Shown: piece by piece, positions 5,600 through 11,797 of the stretch
Numbering within the stretch: the first letter of the stretch is position 1
How the letters are laid out: each line of letters begins with the position of its first letter
From: JANRLJ01 sp034437895
Lineage (GTDB): Bacteria; Chloroflexota; Anaerolineae; Aggregatilineales; Phototrophicaceae
Assembly (NCBI GenBank): GCA_034437895.1
Contig: DAOTTO010000611.1
Span: forward strand, 1 to 19,673
Direction: 5' to 3'
DNA length: 19,673 bases
Notes under the pieces: generated by a model
The model's input: the letters and a program-made list of their open reading frames with translations, nothing else
The model's database searches: none
What the model was told of the DNA's origin: nothing
Position numbers and translations under genes: made by a program

Positions 5600-7849
5600 A
5601 TGAACAACTCGTCCAGTACAAAATCCGGCATCACGGATGAACTTAAACGCAGTGTGGGCACCCCCGGCAGAAGCCAGCTTGAAGCCGCGCTAAAAAAGTC
5701 GCTGGCGGTAGGTGCAACGGAAATCGCCAAACAGGTGCGCTATATGCTTGCCTTGAGCCAGCTTATCGCCGCGCAACCGAATACCGCGCCGCATGAGGAA
5801 AAATCGGCGACAGTCGGGCAGGCGCGGATCTTTGCCCTCACTGATCTCGCCGATGTGCTGGATAAAAAACAGGTCAATGCGCTGATAAAAGAAGTCACAC
5901 AGCTTGAAGATGAAGCGTCACGGCTGCTGCTGCTGGTGAATCTGGCATTGCACGTCCCACCCGATCATTATCAAAATATGCTGCGCGATATGCTTTCTCA
6001 GGCACGGACTGTGCCAGATTTAGCCGCCCGCAGTCGGGTTTTGCTTAAGCTCGCTCCCTTGCTCTCGCTGATGACGGATGAGCCAGTTACGCCTGTCGAT
6101 ATGTTGGCGGTGATTTCGTTGGCGCAGTCCATCAGCAATACCGAAGCGCGTGTCCGTAGTTTAGTCGCGCTTGCGCCGAATCTGCCGCAAACGATGAGCA
6201 TTCGCATCCTCAATCGTGTTTTAGACGATGTAGACGACACCAATAATGATACGCTCCGCAGCAATACGATTTGCGCGATGGCGGGGCATTTGCCCAATGA
6301 AATCGAAGAACGCGCTTTAGAGAGCAGTCGCCATATTCAAGCGCCAGCGGAACGCGCCCGTGCGTTAACCGCTTTAGCTCGTGCGATTTCCGATTCGTTG
6401 CAACCGCGTTTGCACGAGTTCGCGCTGGATACGATTGCGAGCATCACGAATGAGGAGGAACGCACAACCGCCTTTGTTCAATTTGCGCCGCATTTGGGCT
6501 ACGCTACTGAAGAAAAACAATTCCCGACGATTCTGGAAAAAGCGCTCGCGGTGGCGATTTCATTAACGCGGCGGCATCTTCGTGCGCGTGCGCTGGTGTC
6601 GCTTGCGCCGCATCTGACGCTCGATTTACAGGGGGAAGCGCTCGCAGCCGTTCACAGCTTAAGCAGTGAGCGTGAACGTGCCGCGCTGCTGGCGGAACTC
6701 GCGCCAACGCTCCCGCCGGAAATGCTGGTCGCCAGCCTTGCTGTTGCCCATACCATGCGCGAACATGATGCGCGGGTTCACGCCTTGACAATTTTGGCGC
6801 ATTATACGCCGCAAAATGCCCAAAATCAGACGACGTTGGATGCACTCGCCGCCGCCGCCAATTTGCCGCATCATTATGAGCGCGTGACGGCCTTAATCGC
6901 GCTGGTCGATATTCTGCCGCCGCTGCTGCTGGAACAAGCTTTAACGAATGCACTAGAAACCACGCGCTTGATCGACAACGAAAATGCTCGCGCCCGCGCC
7001 TTGAATTTATTAGGCCATTATCTGCCGCCGCACTTGCTCACCCGCGCTCTTGAAGCTGTTTATCAGATCGAAGACCCGCAACAGCGTTTAAATGCGCTGC
7101 TCGGCATCGTTCCCAAGCTGACGGGTGTAGAGCGTATTGACGCGCTGCTCCATTTGCTGGACTGTGTTCGTGCTATGCCGTTTGCTTATAAGCAAGCCCG
7201 TGCGCTGGTGAGCGTCGCACCGCATTTAACCCCCGAACTGATGTCTATGGCGCTGGAACTTGCAGATCGTTTAGATGATCCATTTGACCAAGCCAACGCT
7301 TATGTTGCGCTGGCACAAAATCTTGCTCCCAAGGAGCGCCCCCAAGTAATCTCGAAGGCATGGTCGCGCATCAAAAGGATTGACGATGGGTATGACCGCG
7401 CCAGTGTTTTAGCCGCCATCGCGCCCTATTTGCCTCCCAGCGCAACCCGTGATTTAGCCCAAGCTGCCAGCAGCGTAATCGGCTCGATTATGGATGAATA
7501 CGATCAAGCCAGCACAATCAGCATCCTCGCACCCCTGCTTTCCGGTGGTGAACGCGGTTCTGCCGCCGCGCTGCCTGATTATGATATGGTGGTTAAAGAG
7601 GCCTTGTCTTATGTGATGGAAGTGCCGCAGCAGCAAACACGCATTATATTGCTTACAGAAAGTGTGCCTTTATGGGAGGAAATGACTGAAGAAGCGCGTT
7701 ATCATCTGTGGGGTGAAGTCGCCCAGCGGATGGCGACCCTGCCTTTAGCCGATGTGCTTTTATGTTTGGGCGCACTGATTCGTGTATTGCGCGTTTTGGG
7801 AGGGGAAAAGGCCTTACTAGAAATCGCACAGATTCTTGGAGTGCGTTAG
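5600..7849 (+). CDS. Large alpha-helical repeat (solenoid) protein, 749 aa, function unknown
   Basis: From about residue 85 to 665 the protein is a run of some 14 helical-hairpin repeats of 35-40 residues. The recurring core is RARALVxLAPHLPPELLxEAL, as in ARALVSLAPHLTLDL, LLAELAPTLPPEML, ARALNLLGHYLPPHLL and ARALVSVAPHLTPELM. The same repeat appears, to my knowledge, as the C-terminal sensor part of NACHT or AAA ATPases and kinases in filamentous bacteria, but here no ATPase, kinase or other catalytic domain is present. The first 85 and last 80 residues do not fit the repeat. No signal peptide or membrane helix is seen, so the protein is probably a cytoplasmic scaffold. The start ATG lacks a strong Shine-Dalgarno sequence. 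The GAF-like gene follows 61 bases downstream on the same strand, so the two may be cotranscribed. Confidence 0.75.
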   Translation: MNNSSSTKSGITDELKRSVGTPGRSQLEAALKKSLAVGATEIAKQVRYMLALSQLIAAQPNTAPHEEKSATVGQARIFALTDLADVLDKKQVNALIKEVTQLEDEASRLLLLVNLALHVPPDHYQNMLRDMLSQARTVPDLAARSRVLLKLAPLLSLMTDEPVTPVDMLAVISLAQSISNTEARVRSLVALAPNLPQTMSIRILNRVLDDVDDTNNDTLRSNTICAMAGHLPNEIEERALESSRHIQAPAERARALTALARAISDSLQPRLHEFALDTIASITNEEERTTAFVQFAPHLGYATEEKQFPTILEKALAVAISLTRRHLRARALVSLAPHLTLDLQGEALAAVHSLSSERERAALLAELAPTLPPEMLVASLAVAHTMREHDARVHALTILAHYTPQNAQNQTTLDALAAAANLPHHYERVTALIALVDILPPLLLEQALTNALETTRLIDNENARARALNLLGHYLPPHLLTRALEAVYQIEDPQQRLNALLGIVPKLTGVERIDALLHLLDCVRAMPFAYKQARALVSVAPHLTPELMSMALELADRLDDPFDQANAYVALAQNLAPKERPQVISKAWSRIKRIDDGYDRASVLAAIAPYLPPSATRDLAQAASSVIGSIMDEYDQASTISILAPLLSGGERGSAAALPDYDMVVKEALSYVMEVPQQQTRIILLTESVPLWEEMTEEARYHLWGEVAQRMATLPLADVLLCLGALIRVLRVLGGEKALLEIAQILGVR

Positions 7850-7910
7850 AATGGGTTGTTTGTTGTTCGCCGCCGATACCCGGTCATCATTTTAGGGGTA
7901 AGACAAATAC

Positions 7911-8375
7911 GTGGATGAGCATTTTATGGAACACTTTATGAACGCTGCCCGCAGCATCACACGGGTGGAGCGTGGGATGGTCGTTGATCTTGATTTGCAA
8001 GTTTTAGCGACGATTAATCTCGATCAGGCGACGTTGGGGTCGCCACAATTCGTGCATCTTGCCACCGAAACGCTGCGTAAAGCGCTGGAAGGGGATGCGC
8101 CTTTGATTACGAACAACATCATCGGCGATATTCAAGAACCGCCTACGACCAATACCAATTTCTCTGACCTGCGTGTGATCGTCGCGCTGCCGCTGAAGGG
8201 CTATGGTGCGCTTTATCTTGACCAGCACATCCGTTATGGCATTATCCCTAGAGAAGTGATTGATCGCTTGATGTGTTTGGTGAATCGGATTTTCCCCGAC
8301 GGAGAAAAGCATCATACCGAAAGCGAACTGATTGAGCTTTATGAAGAAGCCTGTTTAGAACAACCCGGTATCTAA
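7911..8375 (+). CDS. GAF-like domain protein, 154 aa
   Basis: This is a small single-domain protein. Residues about 16-125 (ERGMVVDLDLQVLATINLD, LITNNIIGDIQEPPTTNTNF, LRVIVALPLKGYGALYLDQH) follow the pattern of a GAF domain, with the central strand-turn-strand VIVALPL.GYGALYLD typical of GAF sensor modules in multi-domain kinases. A GAF domain binds a small ligand or mediates dimerisation; the ligand is not predictable here. No output domain is attached, so it probably works through a partner, perhaps the upstream repeat protein or the chemosensory cluster that converges on it 13 bases away. The start is the GTG at 7911, with AGGGG 12 bases before it; an ATG at 7926 is an alternative that would lose only five residues. 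Confidence 0.6.
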   Translation: MDEHFMEHFMNAARSITRVERGMVVDLDLQVLATINLDQATLGSPQFVHLATETLRKALEGDAPLITNNIIGDIQEPPTTNTNFSDLRVIVALPLKGYGALYLDQHIRYGIIPREVIDRLMCLVNRIFPDGEKHHTESELIELYEEACLEQPGI

Positions 8376-8388
8376 AATTAGCCTGCGC

Positions 8389-9294
8389 TTAGCTCTGTAA
8401 TTTGGGCAAATTTTTAGGCTGAGGGATCGATTTTAAGATTTCGTCCACTAAAGCGGCGGTTCGTTTACTGTATAACCAGACCATGCCTGGCTTAACATCC
8501 GTCCCGCAGATGACGGCTAACGAGACGATATAGGGTGCGCCAAATTCGATGATATAAACACCCATCTGGTCACCTTCAAAATAGGTCGAGTGGAATTTCG
8601 TCTCGTCCAGAATCGAGGCAAGGGAGTGCTGCGCCTTGTGGTCGATGCTCAAGGCTTGGGTGAGCAGTTGCAAATCATAATCATCGAGTGTGCCTGCTGC
8701 GCCGACCATGTTGCCCTCGGCATCTACCAAACCGACAAAGCTGGCACGGACATGGCTTAATAAGCGGTTGAGTTCACTGTTGATATGCTTAAAATGCTGC
8801 CGACCCAACACTAAAGCGGCGGGACGGGTGCGTGGGTCGAGCCGTTTGGCGCGGTCACGCGGCGCATCTTGGCGAGGGGCATCCTCTTGTTCAGGGCGAT
8901 TTCGTTCTATGCGTTTGACTTCGAGTTGGCGCTCGATCTGCATCAGGAAAAAAGTCATATTCAGCGGCTTATAAAGATAATCCACTGCCCCTAAACGAAA
9001 AACAGCGACGGCACTTTTCGCAGAAAGATCATCATCAATCACTATGACGCTGGCATTTGGGCGCAAGCCGCCGACCACCGCCAGCAAGTCCATTCCGCTG
9101 AGATCAGGCAGTTCGGCCTCGGTGACGATCAAATCAAAATTAACGAGTAAAATCTCACTCAGGGCTTCTTCAAAGCTGCTGGCTTGGTTCGTCGTATAGC
9201 CGCCCGCGTTTTCCAGCGTTTCAATCAACGAAGTGCGTAAATCTTCATCTTTGGCAACAATCAGAATACGTTCTTTGTGCGATGAGTTCGCCAT
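8389..9294 (-). CDS. Pseudo-receiver fused to a roadblock/LC7 domain, 301 aa
   Basis: Residues 9-120 have the CheY-like fold pattern (ERILIVAK, FDLIVTEAELPDLSGMDLL, VIVIDDD, AVDYLYKPLN), but the chemistry is altered. The phosphoacceptor aspartate position is Glu59, the acidic pair is mostly lost (Ala14, Lys15), and the switch Thr/Ser position is Asp87; only Lys109 is conserved. After a charged proline- and arginine-rich linker (about 128-158), residues 165-290 match roadblock/LC7 proteins (RASFVGLVDAEGNMVGAAGT, FEGDQMGVYIIEFG, MVWLYSKRTAALVDEIL), the family of MglB, which acts on the small GTPase MglA in bacterial polarity. The protein therefore probably does not accept phosphate and acts as a constitutive or ligand-independent adaptor. 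It is the last gene of the chemosensory cluster, 23 bases after a CheW gene. Confidence 0.75.
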   Translation of the reverse strand: MANSSHKERILIVAKDEDLRTSLIETLENAGGYTTNQASSFEEALSEILLVNFDLIVTEAELPDLSGMDLLAVVGGLRPNASVIVIDDDLSAKSAVAVFRLGAVDYLYKPLNMTFFLMQIERQLEVKRIERNRPEQEDAPRQDAPRDRAKRLDPRTRPAALVLGRQHFKHINSELNRLLSHVRASFVGLVDAEGNMVGAAGTLDDYDLQLLTQALSIDHKAQHSLASILDETKFHSTYFEGDQMGVYIIEFGAPYIVSLAVICGTDVKPGMVWLYSKRTAALVDEILKSIPQPKNLPKLQS

Positions 9295-9317
9295 TTTCCA
9301 GATTGCCTTACATAAGT

Positions 9318-9758
9318 TTATTCGCCAATGGCACCAGAGACATAAACACCAAGAAGTGGCGGAAGCGCAATCATTTGAATTAAACGCTCCTTGTAACTAA
9401 TAATACCACGAATATATTTTCCTGCTGCCAATGTGTATCCCACATGGTCAAAGGGAATATATTCCACCTGCTGGACTTCATCCACCACCAGCCCAATCTT
9501 CCGGCTGCCTAATGAGGCCACCACAAACAGGGTAGAAGCCTCGATAATGCCTACTGGTGCGCCAAAGACTTTTCGTAAATCCACAACCGAAAGCGGCGAC
9601 CCATGACGGTCTGCTATGCCGAGCAATTCCGGCGGCGCACCAGGCATGGCGGCAAGTTCAACCATAGCGGCAACTTCGACTACCTCATCAATCGACAGCG
9701 CGTAAAATTGCCCACCAATGCTGAAGGTCAAAATCGGGAGGCTGTTATTCGTCGTCAT
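9318..9758 (-). CDS. cheW: CheW-like coupling protein, 146 aa
   Basis: A complete single CheW domain: LPILTFSIGGQFYALSIDEV at the N-terminus, then MPGAPPELLGIADRHGSPLS, VVDLRKVFG, IGLVVDEVQQVEYIP and RGIISYKERLIQMIALPPLL. CheW links chemoreceptors to the CheA kinase in membrane-associated arrays. It is the second CheW gene of the cluster; the other opens the cluster. The usual NLRG motif reads GIADRHG, a divergent form, so it may couple to a different receptor or act on the two non-canonical output proteins next to it. Its ATG lies inside the 3' end of the RsbT-like gene (14-base overlap), which implies translational coupling. Confidence 0.85.
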   Translation of the reverse strand: MTTNNSLPILTFSIGGQFYALSIDEVVEVAAMVELAAMPGAPPELLGIADRHGSPLSVVDLRKVFGAPVGIIEASTLFVVASLGSRKIGLVVDEVQQVEYIPFDHVGYTLAAGKYIRGIISYKERLIQMIALPPLLGVYVSGAIGE

Positions 9759-10179
9759 CCGTCAGTAGCTCACGCGTGCGGGCATCATTTAACCACATGA
9801 CGACCACAATGGTCGGTGGTTCGCTCCCTTTTAGCATAATCTCGTCTACGAGTTCGCCCAATTTAGAACGGAGCGCAACGAGTACATTATTAGCAGAAAC
9901 ACCGGCAAGCCACGGGGTTTCGGATGAAATTTGCAGGCCGATTTTGGACCCATTGACCACACCATTGAGGTGGATGGTATGCGCTTCGCCCGTTTTGAGG
10001 ACGAGTTCCGCCAGCGTTGCAGCAGCGCTGGAAAGTTGTGCGCGGTGGGCTGGTGTAAAACCGAGCAGACCCGCAGCACGGCGTGCTGTATCACGCACGA
10101 TCATGATGTCCATGCTGTCTTCGACCTTCACCGACATAATCGGTGGTCGCATTTTGTAGGGTCCGCTTGGCAAGGTCAT
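9745..10179 (-). CDS. RsbT-like (GHKL) protein with degenerate ATP site, 144 aa
   Basis: Residues about 15-85 (VEDSMDIMIVRDTARRAAGL, GFTPAHRAQLSSAAATLAEL) follow the N-terminal pattern of RsbT-type anti-sigma regulatory kinases: an acidic stretch, a helix rich in Ala/Arg, LGF, then a helix ending in the N-box. In RsbT the N-box reads SELARN; here it reads AELVLK, so the ATP/Mg-coordinating asparagine is a lysine (residue 63). No DxGxGI loop is evident either. The protein may therefore bind partners of the STAS type without kinase activity. It sits between a receiver (9 bases upstream) and cheW (14-base overlap), so it belongs to the chemosensory operon. The start is the ATG at 10179 with GGAG upstream; methionines at residues 10 and 15 are alternatives. 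The family call is moderate, from pattern only. Confidence 0.5.
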   Translation of the reverse strand: MTLPSGPYKMRPPIMSVKVEDSMDIMIVRDTARRAAGLLGFTPAHRAQLSSAAATLAELVLKTGEAHTIHLNGVVNGSKIGLQISSETPWLAGVSANNVLVALRSKLGELVDEIMLKGSEPPTIVVVMWLNDARTRELLTDDDE

Positions 10180-10187
10180 AAAAACGA

Positions 10188-10562
10188 TTACTCCAAAATT
10201 CCGAGTTCCTGTAATGTACTAATTAAATGCTCAGAGGCGAAAATATCTTTCGGAATATAATCATCCGCGCCCGCCCGCAACCCGGACATAGTGGCCTTGG
10301 GACCCGCCTTTTCGGTCAACATAATCACCGGGATGTCTTGTGTTGTTGGATTGCGCTTTAGGCGACGACAAACTTGGAAGCCGTCCATCGTCGGGAGTTT
10401 AACATCCAAGACCACTAATGCCGGAGGATTTTCAATCGCCTCGCGGATGCCATCCGGCCCATCGTAAGCAATGCGTACCCGCAGCCCAACACTTTCCAGC
10501 GTTTCTTTAATTTGGGCTGCCTGTGTTTTACTATCTTCTACCAAAAGCACTTCTAAGGCCAT
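10188..10562 (-). CDS. Single-domain response regulator (CheY/PilG-like), 124 aa
   Basis: A free-standing receiver with all phosphotransfer residues: Glu9-Asp10 of the acidic pocket (LLVEDS), phosphoacceptor Asp53 (VVLDVKLPTMDG), Thr83 (MLTEK) and Lys105 (YIPKD). It would receive phosphate from the hybrid CheA encoded two genes upstream and carry the signal to a motor or pilus. In pil/chp-type systems such regulators (PilG, PilH) control twitching; in flagellar systems CheY does. No motor gene is in the window, so the target is unknown. GTGAGG is about 10 bases before the ATG; the cheB stop is 12 bases upstream and the RsbT-like gene follows 8 bases after its stop. Confidence 0.9.
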   Translation of the reverse strand: MALEVLLVEDSKTQAAQIKETLESVGLRVRIAYDGPDGIREAIENPPALVVLDVKLPTMDGFQVCRRLKRNPTTQDIPVIMLTEKAGPKATMSGLRAGADDYIPKDIFASEHLISTLQELGILE

Positions 10563-10574
10563 GGACGGAGAACC

Positions 10575-11723
10575 TCACGGTACTATGAACGTGTTTGCTT
10601 GCAGTAATCTCATTAATGTGGCGGCAATGTTTTTTAACGGTAAAACTTTCTCGACAGCCCCACGCTCTATCGCTGAACCAGGCATTCCAAAAACCGTTGA
10701 CGTAGCTTCATCTTGAGCAAGCGTTCTTGCCCCAGCTTGGCGCATCGCCAATAATCCTGCTGCGCCATCTTCACCCATTCCAGTTAACATCACGCCCACC
10801 GCCGCTGCGCCGCATACCTCCGCTACCGACTTAAATAATACATCAACTGAAGGTTGATAGCGGTACGCCCCTTGATCTTCAATTAACTTTGCGACCAAGT
10901 GATTGCCTTTTCGCACAACGGTTAAATGCGCTGTCCCTGGTGATAAGTTTACCACACCTGGCTTTAAAACGAGGCCGTCTGTCGTGACCCCAACTTTTAG
11001 GGGTGTTACTTTATCCAGCCACCGCGCTAATCCTGCCACAAATTCTTGTGGGATATGCTGCGCGACGACAATCGGCACACCCAGCGAAATCGGCAGTTCG
11101 CTTAAAATGGTACTGAGCGCACTTGGCCCACCCGCACTCGCGCCGATGGCGATAATCTCCGGCTTGACTGACAGTGGGCGAGTCGGCGGCCTTTGTTTGG
11201 TCGCCTCCGAATCGCTGTTCAAATATGGGCTGCGCCGGACGACGCTCACTTCCGACATAGCGATTAGCGTCTTGATAAGCTGGCGCTGCTTATCGGCAAA
11301 AGTGGGGTTATCACGGCTCGGCGGTTTTTCTACCACAGCCAGCGCACCCGCCTCTAACGCTTGAAACGACAGTTCAACATCTTGTTCCACCAATCCGCTG
11401 ACGACCACCACAGGTGTGGGACACTCTGCCATGATGCGACGGGTGGCTTCCAGCCCATCAATACGCGGCATCCGAATATCCATCGAGACGACATCGGGCT
11501 TGAGCAGCGTCACCAATGCCAGCGCTTCTAAGCCGTCTTTTGCCTCCCCGATGACGCGCATCCCCGGTGTATCATTGATAATCCGCGTCAGATGAAAGCG
11601 AATCGTCGGGCTGTCCTCAGCGAGGAGGACGCGCACTTGTTTGGGTGGTCTGGGGTCAGTAATATCCCGATGGGTCATGCAGCAGCGTAACAGACTGATT
11701 AACTTTAGACTTCCCTTAATCAT
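10575..11723 (-). CDS. cheB: Chemotaxis response regulator protein-glutamate methylesterase/deamidase CheB, 382 aa
   Basis: CheB removes methyl groups from chemoreceptor glutamates (and deamidates glutamines), which resets receptor activity. The N-terminal receiver has Glu36-Asp37, phosphoacceptor Asp82 (VVSMDIRMPRIDG) and Lys133 (EKP). After a variable linker the catalytic domain has the full triad: Ser196 in IAIGASAGGPSA, His223 in VAQHI and Asp319 in LTGMGEDGAAG. It is intact and should be active. Its partner methyltransferase CheR is not in the window. The start is uncertain: the ATG at 11723 follows GGGG directly, while the ATG at 11678 would remove 15 residues that are not part of the receiver; neither has a well-spaced ribosome site. 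A 70-base gap separates it from cheA, and a promoter candidate lies there. Confidence 0.92.
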   Translation of the reverse strand: MIKGSLKLISLLRCCMTHRDITDPRPPKQVRVLLAEDSPTIRFHLTRIINDTPGMRVIGEAKDGLEALALVTLLKPDVVSMDIRMPRIDGLEATRRIMAECPTPVVVVSGLVEQDVELSFQALEAGALAVVEKPPSRDNPTFADKQRQLIKTLIAMSEVSVVRRSPYLNSDSEATKQRPPTRPLSVKPEIIAIGASAGGPSALSTILSELPISLGVPIVVAQHIPQEFVAGLARWLDKVTPLKVGVTTDGLVLKPGVVNLSPGTAHLTVVRKGNHLVAKLIEDQGAYRYQPSVDVLFKSVAEVCGAAAVGVMLTGMGEDGAAGLLAMRQAGARTLAQDEATSTVFGMPGSAIERGAVEKVLPLKNIAATLMRLLQANTFIVP

Positions 11724-11770
11724 CCCCAGAACGGGAAACTACGCAATGGGCAGATATGAAAAATTTCTAA

Positions 11771-11797
11771 ATTCTAGCATAAACCAACTCGATTCAA
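11771..11797 (-). promoter_or_regulatory. Candidate internal promoter before cheB
   Basis: On the minus strand an extended -10 (TG-C-TAGAAT; the hexamer at 11776-11771) is preceded by TTGAAT (11797-11792) at 15 bases, overlapping the cheA stop. This would let cheB and the downstream genes be transcribed apart from cheA, which matters because an inserted element lies upstream. Confidence 0.3.

Noticed and set aside
6504..6953. 149-codon minus-strand frame opposite the solenoid gene
   Set aside because: Antisense shadow of the repeated LAPHLPPE codons; translation is Ala/Arg/His-rich and low in structure.
8376..8388. Possible terminator between the convergent genes at 8375 and 8389
   Set aside because: Only 13 bases separate the stops and no stable stem or T-run is present.
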